Part shown: positions 1 to 6,128 of the stretch, piece by piece
How the letters are laid out: every line of letters starts with the position of its first letter
Position numbering within the stretch: the stretch's first letter is position 1
Assembly (NCBI RefSeq): GCF_021107415.1
Contig: NZ_JAIOSW010000326.1
Coordinates: forward strand, 1-6,128
DNA from: Desulfobacula sp.
Lineage (GTDB): Bacteria > Desulfobacterota > Desulfobacteria > Desulfobacterales > Desulfobacteraceae
Direction: 5' to 3'
DNA length: 6,128 nucleotides
The notes under the pieces: model-generated
Databases searched by the model: none
What the model was told of the DNA's origin: nothing
Seen by the model: the letters and a program-made list of their open reading frames with translations, nothing else
Made by a program: the position numbers and the translations under genes

Positions 1-1
1 A

Positions 2-406
2 GTCTTAAATTTTCATACCATTGATCCTGCAAACGGATTTGAGATCCTTCAAAAAATCGGCGGTTTTGAAATTGCCGGCATTGCAGGGGCTGTTCTTGCT
101 GCAGCTTCTAAAAAGACCGCTGTTGTTCTTGATGGCGTCATCTCAAGTGCAGCAGGACTTGTGGCTTATGTCATAAACCCGGAAATTAAAAAATATCTCA
201 TATCCGGCCACAAATCCGTGGAAATAGCCCAGACAGCCGCACTCTCCCACATGGGTCTTACACCGATAATTGATTTAAATATGCGGCTGGGGGAAGGCAC
301 AGGGGCTGCCCTTGCCATTGACATGGCAGATGCGGCCTGTAAAATTATGACCCAAATGGCATCCTTTGACGAGGCAAAGGTCGCCAAGTCATCCATAAAG
401 TCATAA
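2..406 (+). CDS. cobT: Nicotinate-nucleotide--dimethylbenzimidazole phosphoribosyltransferase, C-terminal part (5' truncated by window edge)
   Basis: CobT transfers phosphoribose from nicotinate mononucleotide to 5,6-dimethylbenzimidazole (or another lower-ligand base), giving the alpha-riboside used to build the nucleotide loop of cobalamin; it is a cytosolic enzyme. The reading frame is open from base 2 and ends at TAA 404-406, showing 134 residues, roughly the last 40% of a family member of about 350. Family hallmarks seen in order are GGFEIAGIAGA (visible residues 20-30), VVLDGVISSAAG (41-52), SGHKS (68-72) and MRLGEGTGAALA (94-105). The Glu of LGEGTG (visible residue 98) aligns with the catalytic base, Glu317 of Salmonella CobT. 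A GTG at 161 is only an internal Val codon, because homology continues upstream to the window edge. The gene runs towards the RND gene, with 7 bases between the stops. Nothing suggests the visible part is broken. The lower-ligand base actually used cannot be read from this fragment. Confidence 0.94.
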   Translation, partial: VLNFHTIDPANGFEILQKIGGFEIAGIAGAVLAAASKKTAVVLDGVISSAAGLVAYVINPEIKKYLISGHKSVEIAQTAALSHMGLTPIIDLNMRLGEGTGAALAIDMADAACKIMTQMASFDEAKVAKSSIKS

Positions 407-413
407 TATCATT

Positions 414-3400
414 TTAATCAGACCCGCCAGTGTCGATCCTCACCAGATTAAAATCCGCCAGGATGGTGTAAAGGCAAGGCACCACTAACAGCACCAGTAT
501 AGTGGACATCAGCAGCCCGAACACAATGGAGCAGGCCAGAGGAATCAGGATCTGGGCCTGCATGGACCTTTCAGACAAAAGGGGCAAAAGACCTGCTATA
601 GTGGTTACCGTGGTCAGCAGAACTGCCCGGAACCGCTCCCTTGAAGCCAGTTTCCCGGCACGATCTACGGCCATGCCCATTGCCGTATGCTGCCTGACAA
701 AACCGACCAGGAGAATGGAGTCATTCACCACAATACCGGCCAGGGAAACAAATCCCAGAATACTGGGCATGGAGATGTCAAGTCCCATAAACAAATGGCC
801 CCAGACAACGCCGATGAATGCAAAAGGGATGGTCACCATGATCACGAAGGGTTCCTGAAAGGATCTGAACTGGAAACTCAAAAGGCAGAACACACCAAAA
901 ATACCGATGGCAAGGGCCTTTGCCATCCCCCCTATGGAGGCTTTCATTTCTTTAGCCTGGCCTTCCAGCCCAATTGAAATATCGGGAAATTGTTTTTCCA
1001 ATCCAGGCAGAAATCTGACCTTTGTATCGGCAATGATATCTCTTGCATTGGCGACCCGGGTATCCACATCCCCGGTAACCGTGACGGTCCTTTGACCATC
1101 CACCCGTCTGATCCCGGTATATCCCCTGCTGTGGGTAATGGATGCCACGGTATTCAAGGGAATCCGATCCCCATTGCCGTTCATGAGATAAAAATTTTCA
1201 AGATCCCAAATGCTATGTCTGTCAGAAGCTGCCATCCTGAGATTCACCTCATAGGATTCGTCCCTGACAATGATCTCACTGGCAGTGGTTCCATAAAATG
1301 CCGCCCTTAGCTGTTTTGAAACACTTCCGGCATCAAATCCCCTGGCCTTTGCCCCTTTTTTAAGCTTTACCTGGATTTCTGGCTTGCCCGGCCGCAGGTC
1401 ATCATAAAGATCTGCCACTCCCTCATATGCGTAAAGCCAGTTTATCAGTCTTGTGGAGGCCATTTTCAAATTATCAAGGTCATTCCCCGCAAGCCGGATT
1501 TCAATGGGAAGGCCACCCGGACCAATAGTAGGTTCTTTATAGGCAATGGCAATGGCATCAGGGATATCTCCTGTCAGGGTCCTCCATTTATTGATGATAT
1601 CATCCATGGAACCGGATCTGTTTTCAGCACCTAAAAGGTCCAGGGAAACTGTGGCCACATGGGGGCCTCTTTCTCCGGCATCGACATTGATGTTATACAG
1701 CACGCTGATATATCTCACCAGATCCGCCTTACCCGGCTGTAAGGGGGATAAGGCAGCATTCATCTTTTGAGCCGCCTTTGCAATCTTTTCCACATAGTGT
1801 TCGGTTCTTTCCAGGGGAGTCCCCTGGGGGAACAGAATACGGGCCTGGAGCACATCCCCTTCTATTTCAGGAAAAGCCAAAATTTTCAAATGTCCACCAA
1901 CGACCATGGAGATAGAGCCAATAAAGGCAAAGATAACCAGGCCGATAAACAAGTATCTGAAATTAACGGCCATATCCACAACCCGTCCCAGAAGCTTTTC
2001 CCGGATCCAGTCCATGCTGTTATCAATTTTCCGCCGGAACATGGCCTTAGGTCTGCCTGCGGAATGCCCGGCCAGAGAATGGGACAGGTGATTGGGGAGA
2101 ATACCGAAGGCTTCCACCAGGCTCACGGAAAGAGTTATGATCAAAATCACGGGAATCACGTAAAGCACTTTTCCGATATCCCCTTTCATGCTCAAGGCCA
2201 GTGCTCCAAAAATAAACAAAGTGGTCAAAAATGAGGAAAACACACCTGCCGCCACTTCGGATATGCCGTCTACAACGGCGTTAAAGGCTTTTTTCCCCTT
2301 TTCAAGGTGGGCGGCAATATTTTCAGCAATCACAATGGCATCATCCATGAGCAGACCAAGCCCGATCAGCAGACCGACCATGGACAGCATGCTCAGGGAC
2401 AGTCCCAGATGTTTCATAAAGAAAAAGGTCAACAGAAAGGAGACCGGCAGACCCATGGCCACCCAGAAGGAAAAAGAAAAAGGGAAAAATAGCAGCATGG
2501 CAAAAAATACAAGAATCAGTCCTTGTATCCCGTTTACAGTCAGCATTTGAAGTCGGTCCCGGACCACCTTGGACACATTCTGGGTAATGGTAAAGGAAAT
2601 GCCTGAAGGGGCTCTTGCCTGCTCTTTTTCAAAAAAGGCTGTCACTGCATCCAGGACTCTTAAGGAATCTTCGGACTTGGTTTTGCTGACCTGGAGCAGT
2701 CCGGCCCGTTTTCCGTCAAACAGGATTTTATCTTCGTCCTCCATGAATCGGTCTGAGATTCCGGCAATATCCCCCAATCGGATTTCCGCACCCGTTTTCC
2801 CGGATACCACAATGAGGTTCTCCAGAGCATATAGGGTTTTTCTTTCTTCGGAAAACCGGATCAAGATGTTCGAATCCCTTGTTTCCAGGCTTCCGGCCGG
2901 CAGGTCCAGACTCTGAGCTGCTACAGCTCCTTGGATATCAGACACGGAAAGGCCCAGACGCATCATAGTGTAAAACGGGATCTCAATTAAAAATTCGTGG
3001 CCGGAAAACCCCAGGATATCCACCTGGGAGACCATGTCCATGGCTTTAAGCCGGTCCTTGAGGTCCTCGCAGTAGAACTTTAAATGCAATGGGGTCATGG
3101 GTCCTGTAACCGCTACGGACACTACCTGGTCGGTCCGGTTGACCCTTTTGACAATCACATCTTCCACTTGGGCCGGAAAATTATTGATGGCTTCCACCTC
3201 GGTTTTGATATCATTGAAAAATTCGATGATATTGCCTTCTTCCACCATTTCCACCACAACTATACCCCTGTTTTCCATGGCTGTACTCCGGACCTCGGCG
3301 ATATTGGTCACACTGTCAATAACGTCTTCGATACGCCGGCACACGGAAGATTCCACATCTTCGGCAGTGGCCCCGGGATAGGTTATAGTAATTTCAACCG

Positions 3401-3542
3401 CATTGATTGAAAAATCAGGAAAGGTTTCCCGTTTCAGGTCGGTGACCGAAATCAGGCCCAGGGCGATAAATAAAAACATGAGAAGATTTGCAGCCGTGGG
3501 ATGGGCACTCATGAATGAAATCATCCTCTTAAATGAATTCAT
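414..3542 (-). CDS. RND-family efflux permease (AcrB/ACR_tran type inner-membrane subunit)
   Basis: This is a 1042-residue inner-membrane proton-driven efflux pump of the AcrB-like RND superfamily, the usual length for the family. The twofold repeat is visible. TM1 is about residues 19-36, a first periplasmic region follows to about 330, and TM2-6 span about 333-480. TM7 is about 529-548, a second periplasmic region follows, and TM8-12 span about 872-1025. YPGATAEDVE (55-64) is a typical porter-domain motif. TM4 carries GLLMDDAIVIAEN with the paired acidic residues D400 and D401, equivalent to the AcrB proton-relay D407/D408. TM10 reads GIVVNDSILLVGF, so N940 stands where AcrB has K940; this Asn-Asp-Ser form also occurs in other RND branches. 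R972 precedes TM11, as in AcrB. I chose ATG at 3542 because GGGGAGG lies 9 bases upstream; an in-frame TTG at 3560 would add six residues but leaves the Shine-Dalgarno inside the coding region. It lies one base after the adaptor stop and is probably co-translated. Substrate cannot be predicted; general drug, lipid or metabolite export are all possible. No metal-binding signature was recognised. Confidence 0.94.
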   Translation of the reverse strand: MNSFKRMISFMSAHPTAANLLMFLFIALGLISVTDLKRETFPDFSINAVEITITYPGATAEDVESSVCRRIEDVIDSVTNIAEVRSTAMENRGIVVVEMVEEGNIIEFFNDIKTEVEAINNFPAQVEDVIVKRVNRTDQVVSVAVTGPMTPLHLKFYCEDLKDRLKAMDMVSQVDILGFSGHEFLIEIPFYTMMRLGLSVSDIQGAVAAQSLDLPAGSLETRDSNILIRFSEERKTLYALENLIVVSGKTGAEIRLGDIAGISDRFMEDEDKILFDGKRAGLLQVSKTKSEDSLRVLDAVTAFFEKEQARAPSGISFTITQNVSKVVRDRLQMLTVNGIQGLILVFFAMLLFFPFSFSFWVAMGLPVSFLLTFFFMKHLGLSLSMLSMVGLLIGLGLLMDDAIVIAENIAAHLEKGKKAFNAVVDGISEVAAGVFSSFLTTLFIFGALALSMKGDIGKVLYVIPVILIITLSVSLVEAFGILPNHLSHSLAGHSAGRPKAMFRRKIDNSMDWIREKLLGRVVDMAVNFRYLFIGLVIFAFIGSISMVVGGHLKILAFPEIEGDVLQARILFPQGTPLERTEHYVEKIAKAAQKMNAALSPLQPGKADLVRYISVLYNINVDAGERGPHVATVSLDLLGAENRSGSMDDIINKWRTLTGDIPDAIAIAYKEPTIGPGGLPIEIRLAGNDLDNLKMASTRLINWLYAYEGVADLYDDLRPGKPEIQVKLKKGAKARGFDAGSVSKQLRAAFYGTTASEIIVRDESYEVNLRMAASDRHSIWDLENFYLMNGNGDRIPLNTVASITHSRGYTGIRRVDGQRTVTVTGDVDTRVANARDIIADTKVRFLPGLEKQFPDISIGLEGQAKEMKASIGGMAKALAIGIFGVFCLLSFQFRSFQEPFVIMVTIPFAFIGVVWGHLFMGLDISMPSILGFVSLAGIVVNDSILLVGFVRQHTAMGMAVDRAGKLASRERFRAVLLTTVTTIAGLLPLLSERSMQAQILIPLACSIVFGLLMSTILVLLVVPCLYTILADFNLVRIDTGGSD

Positions 3543-3543
3543 G

Positions 3544-4899
3544 TTACAATGCCTCCCCAATGGCCTGCCGTTTCAGCTGTTCTGCAATGTCACCGGCCTG
3601 AACAGGGTTCAACAACATCCCCTCCACGGCCGGCACAAGATCGGTCAACACCAGAGTCTGCCCCTGTTCAAGTCCTGTGGACAGCACCGCTATATCCTCC
3701 ATATAAAATTCAACTTTCACCGACTTGATTTCGAGTCGATTTTCAGGAGTGCAAATATAAATCTTTCCTTCATGCACTGCACTTCTGGGGACAACAAACC
3801 GTTCCGAAACCGATACCCCCCGAAGTTCAACCTCCACATACATGTTGGTGACCAAAGGCGGCCGTATCCCCGGAAGCACTTTGTCATAAGGCTTGTCCAC
3901 GGTCACATAAACGGTAATAGCCCCGGTTTTTAAATCCATGGACTCACTGGTTCGCGAAAACCGGCCGTCCCATTCAATCCGATGATTCCCATCCATGGGA
4001 AGCCTTACCTTTGCAGTGATACCAATGGCCCGGCGGAGAGTCTCCATATCTGTCATATCCGGGAAAAATGAAACCTGTTTCCTTGGCATGAGTCTTAGAA
4101 AACTTACCGGTGTCAGCTGGACCGGTATTTCAGCCCTGTCAATACTTTCTGCTTTAACCAACACGCTTCCGACAGTCGCATATTGGTCCATTTCGACATT
4201 AACGGCAGACAACCGGCAATTAAAGGGAGCATAAATTTGAGTCTTAGCCACATCCAGCCGACGTTCCGTCACTGTGGACTCCCCTGATTTTTTTTGAGCC
4301 AGCAAGGCTTTTTTCCGTGACGGGATCAGATCCAAAGTATTCTGGAGATTATTCACCGCGGTCTGATGGGACAGGAAAATTCTCTCTTCCTTTTCCAGGT
4401 CAGAGGCGGAAATATACCCTTTATCAAACAGCTCTCGTTTTCGCTCCAGTTCCTGGGCAGCACTGGCCAGGGATTTTTTTTCAATGGAGAGCAGACGCTG
4501 GGTATTTTTCCGGGACTGTGCAAGCTCCTTGAGTTGAGCATCAACACTCATGAGATCAGCCTCCCCCCGTTTTTCGGCAAGCCCATAGGTGGTGGTATCA
4601 ATTTTGAGCAAAGGCTCACCTTCCCGGATAAAATACCCTTTTCTCAAATTTTTGTTCATATAAACAATTTTACCGCTGACCTCGGAAACGGCTTCCCAAG
4701 ACCGCTCTGCCTTAACATATCCATACCCAATGGATCTTGGCACAACCCGGGTCTTTTCCAGAAAGATCACCCGGACAGTCTGAACCCGCTCTTTGTGGTC
4801 AAAACGAACAGGCGGCTGTTTTGTGCTTTTCATCCATACAAAGAGGATAATTCCGCAGATAATGGGAATAATGATCAATATTTTTTTTAAAAGTTTCAT
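3544..4899 (-). CDS. RND efflux periplasmic adaptor subunit (HlyD/AcrA-type membrane fusion protein)
   Basis: This 451-residue adaptor should bridge the RND permease encoded next to it to an outer-membrane channel. Residues 5-24 form one hydrophobic segment after a KLLKK start, acting as signal anchor. Cys15 lies inside it but PIIC does not match a lipobox, so anchoring by transmembrane helix is more likely than lipidation. The two lipoyl half-motifs are at about 66-101 (SEVSGKIVYMN, then GYFIREGEPLLKID) and 218-250 (AKTQIYAPFNCRL, then ATVGSVLVKAE). Between them, residues 106-205 are charged and heptad-like and form the alpha-helical hairpin that contacts the outer-membrane channel. A beta-barrel region (about 254-360) and a membrane-proximal region (about 365-440, with FVVPRSAVHEGKIYI) follow. 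ATG at 4899 is preceded by AGGAAGG at good spacing. The stop TAA at 3546-3544 is separated from the permease ATG by one base. Three runs of eight A occur in the coding strand. The hairpin resembles TolC-dependent adaptors, but the partner channel is not in the window. Confidence 0.93.
   Translation of the reverse strand: MKLLKKILIIIPIICGIILFVWMKSTKQPPVRFDHKERVQTVRVIFLEKTRVVPRSIGYGYVKAERSWEAVSEVSGKIVYMNKNLRKGYFIREGEPLLKIDTTTYGLAEKRGEADLMSVDAQLKELAQSRKNTQRLLSIEKKSLASAAQELERKRELFDKGYISASDLEKEERIFLSHQTAVNNLQNTLDLIPSRKKALLAQKKSGESTVTERRLDVAKTQIYAPFNCRLSAVNVEMDQYATVGSVLVKAESIDRAEIPVQLTPVSFLRLMPRKQVSFFPDMTDMETLRRAIGITAKVRLPMDGNHRIEWDGRFSRTSESMDLKTGAITVYVTVDKPYDKVLPGIRPPLVTNMYVEVELRGVSVSERFVVPRSAVHEGKIYICTPENRLEIKSVKVEFYMEDIAVLSTGLEQGQTLVLTDLVPAVEGMLLNPVQAGDIAEQLKRQAIGEAL
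3552..3558 (-). promoter_or_regulatory. Ribosome binding site deciding the RND permease start
   Basis: On the minus strand GGGGAGG lies within the last codons of the adaptor gene and is followed after 9 bases by ATG at 3542. The adaptor stop sits between them (TAA, one base, ATG). This favours ATG 3542 over the upstream TTG at 3560 and fits translational coupling of adaptor and permease. Confidence 0.75.
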
Positions 4900-4903
4900 A
4901 TGG

Positions 4904-4910
4904 CCTTCCT
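4904..4910 (-). promoter_or_regulatory. Ribosome binding site of the adaptor gene
   Basis: On the minus strand AGGAAGG precedes ATG 4899 by 4 bases (7 bases counted from its first AGGA). It lies in the 33-base gap after the methyltransferase-GNAT gene. The rest of that gap (4911-4932) is very AT-rich and holds a short near-palindrome, but no promoter or terminator I would call. Confidence 0.65.
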
Positions 4911-4932
4911 GATATCTATATTTAATATATGT

Positions 4933-6128
4933 TTACAGTATCAGCTCAAGATACTCGATGTACATCTGTCTACCCCAGTTGATTTCTTTTTTAGAAGAAA
5001 TCTGTCTGAACCCGAATTTTTCATACAGCAACCTTGCCGGCTTTAAAAAGTCCGTGGTCATCAGAATAATTTTCCGATACTGTTTTTCCCGTGCAAAACT
5101 CACCGCTATTTCCACCAGTTTTTCACCAATGCCATATCCCCTCGCAGATGCTTCAACCAGCAGCCACCGAAGCTGTGCAACCCCTTTGTCATTATTCACA
5201 ATCGCCACTGACCCCACTCTTTGCATCCTATTTTCAGCAATCCACAGATTCTCTTTTTCAGGATCAAACTGCTCCCCAAAGGCCATGACATCGTTTCCAA
5301 CATAATATTCAAAGGTATTATCAAATTGATATTCTGCACCATAAAGCGCCATATGGCTTGAGGCCACGTAGCCAAGGTCCCCGGGTTTCATGGTTCTTAT
5401 GGTATAGATCGTACTTCCCCGGTCTTCCTCCATCAAGGCCTGAATTTTCTGCATGGAAGCAACCATCTCCCAGGAAAAGAGTTCTGCCCGGGATAGAATA
5501 CCGGAAACTTTAGCCGCATTTACAACTTCATGGTTCAAAACATCCATCAAGGCATAATCAAGACCTGCCGCTGCCAGCATGGCAATATAGCTTTTCTCCA
5601 CAAGCCTCTTTTTGACTTTATCCCCTGCCCCTGTGGTCAGGTTGGAAAGTCCTGCAATGGTCCTCACAGGAAAACCCAATAAATCTGGTAACATCCTTAT
5701 AACATTCAAAACAGCCCTTGCCTGAACAATCCCGTCTTCCCATGCCAAAGGTGGTACAACCGGATCAATAATGATCCGCTCTTTCGACACCCCGGCCGCA
5801 TCTGCCTGAACTAACAGCTCAAGAGCAATCTCAAACCGCTCTGCCTCATCCTTTGGAACCCGGCTGTCAGGATACAGAAGAAACCCGACAATATCCGCAT
5901 CATACTCCTCTGCCAGGGGTAAAATTTCCTCAAGCTTATGGGATTCAAGAGAAAATCCGTTAATGATCACCTTGTTGTCTGCGGCTTCAAGTCCCACCCT
6001 CATGGCAAGCGGATTGGAAGTATCAATGAGTAATGGCAGATCTGTCACACTCTGTACTGCCTCAATGAAAAATGCCATGCCCTTTTCAGGGAATTTGCCC
6101 AAAGGCCCGGTATTTACATCAATGGCCC
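4933..6128 (-). CDS. Pterin-binding methyltransferase (methyl-H4folate:corrinoid type) fused to C-terminal GNAT acetyltransferase, 5' partial
   Basis: The frame is open to the right edge of the window (last complete codon at 6126-6124), giving 397 visible residues before TAA at 4935-4933. Visible residues 1-222 belong to the pterin-binding TIM barrel shared by dihydropteroate synthase and AcsE/MetH-type methyltransferases. Motifs are DVNTGP (3-8), LLIDTSN (32-38), IINGFS (54-59), IIIDPVVPP (118-126) and GLSNLTTGA (159-167). Asp, Asn and Asp of the first, second and fourth motifs match pterin-binding positions of AcsE. Asn162 of GLSN matches the Asn that contacts N5 of the folate, favouring methyl transfer over folate synthesis. 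After a short linker (about 223-237), residues 238-391 form a GNAT fold: QLRWLLVEASARGYGIGEKLVE (319-340, split here by the acetyl-CoA loop RGYGIG at 329-334), then LLYEKFGFR (366-374). The TTG at 6102 is not the start, since conserved motif sequence continues upstream of it. Likely a cytosolic protein. The methyl acceptor corrinoid protein and the acetylation target are unknown. It leads into the adaptor gene by 33 bases. Confidence 0.88.
   Translation of the reverse strand, partial: AIDVNTGPLGKFPEKGMAFFIEAVQSVTDLPLLIDTSNPLAMRVGLEAADNKVIINGFSLESHKLEEILPLAEEYDADIVGFLLYPDSRVPKDEAERFEIALELLVQADAAGVSKERIIIDPVVPPLAWEDGIVQARAVLNVIRMLPDLLGFPVRTIAGLSNLTTGAGDKVKKRLVEKSYIAMLAAAGLDYALMDVLNHEVVNAAKVSGILSRAELFSWEMVASMQKIQALMEEDRGSTIYTIRTMKPGDLGYVASSHMALYGAEYQFDNTFEYYVGNDVMAFGEQFDPEKENLWIAENRMQRVGSVAIVNNDKGVAQLRWLLVEASARGYGIGEKLVEIAVSFAREKQYRKIILMTTDFLKPARLLYEKFGFRQISSKKEINWGRQMYIEYLELIL

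Noticed and set aside
166..396. Minus-strand 76-codon open frame inside cobT
   Set aside because: It is antisense to a conserved CobT C-terminus including the catalytic Glu, and has no recognisable motif.
3543..3560. Upstream TTG start at 3560 for the RND permease
   Set aside because: The six extra residues (MGRHCN) overlap the adaptor end, and the best Shine-Dalgarno, GGGGAGG, sits inside them at ideal distance from ATG 3542.
4917..4929. AT-only near-palindrome (TATATT/AATATA arms) and a possible promoter with a TTGAGC -35 about 16 bases before TATTAA in the gap upstream of the adaptor gene
   Set aside because: The arms are low-complexity AT, the -10 is weak and the -35 overlaps the preceding coding end. 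Chance matches are likely, so I did not annotate a promoter.
4981..5002. Perfect 8-base inverted repeat (GATTTCTT/AAGAAATC, 6-base loop) near the 3' end of the methyltransferase-GNAT gene
   Set aside because: It is AT-rich, lies inside the conserved GNAT coding end (ISSKKEI) and is not followed by a T-run on the minus strand, so it does not look like a terminator.
502..5305. Numerous open frames of 60-176 codons on the plus strand opposite the pump and methyltransferase genes
   Set aside because: Their translations show no recognisable domains and lie antisense to genes with strong family homology; they are shadow frames.

Overview
The window is almost entirely coding and holds four genes: a partial cobT on the plus strand at the left edge, then three minus-strand genes that look like one transcription unit read from right to left. 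Gaps between genes are 7, 1 and 33 bases, so no stretch of 300 bases lacks a gene. I see no RNA gene, insertion sequence, CRISPR array, attachment site or origin. Moderate GC content, together with a corrinoid/methyl-folate type methyltransferase, cobalamin synthesis and a Gram-negative tripartite efflux pair, suggests an anaerobic Gram-negative bacterium, plausibly a sulfate-reducing Desulfobacterota (Desulfobacterium-like). That taxonomic guess is inference from gene style, not from a marker gene.

Layout. Bases 2-406 (+): C-terminal 134 residues of CobT, which activates the lower-ligand base of cobalamin. Bases 414-3542 (-): a full-length RND-family inner-membrane efflux permease of 1042 residues. 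Bases 3544-4899 (-): its periplasmic adaptor (HlyD/AcrA-type membrane fusion protein, 451 residues), ending one base before the permease start. Bases 4933-6128 (-): a 5'-truncated gene whose product joins a methyltetrahydrofolate:corrinoid methyltransferase-like pterin-binding barrel to a C-terminal GNAT N-acetyltransferase.

How they work together. Adaptor and permease form two of the three parts of an efflux pump. No outer-membrane TolC-like channel gene is visible, so it lies upstream of the window or elsewhere. The methyltransferase-GNAT gene precedes the adaptor by 33 bases on the same strand, so co-transcription is likely but a functional link is unproven. Both flanking genes touch corrinoid or one-carbon chemistry, but cobT is convergent with the pump and may be an unrelated neighbour.

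The most unusual item is the in-frame methyltransferase-GNAT fusion. The rest is recognisable biology with modest oddities: loss of the usual proton-relay lysine in the permease, three A8 tracts in the adaptor gene, and a 7-base convergent junction without a visible terminator. I found no convincing evidence of an entirely new system.
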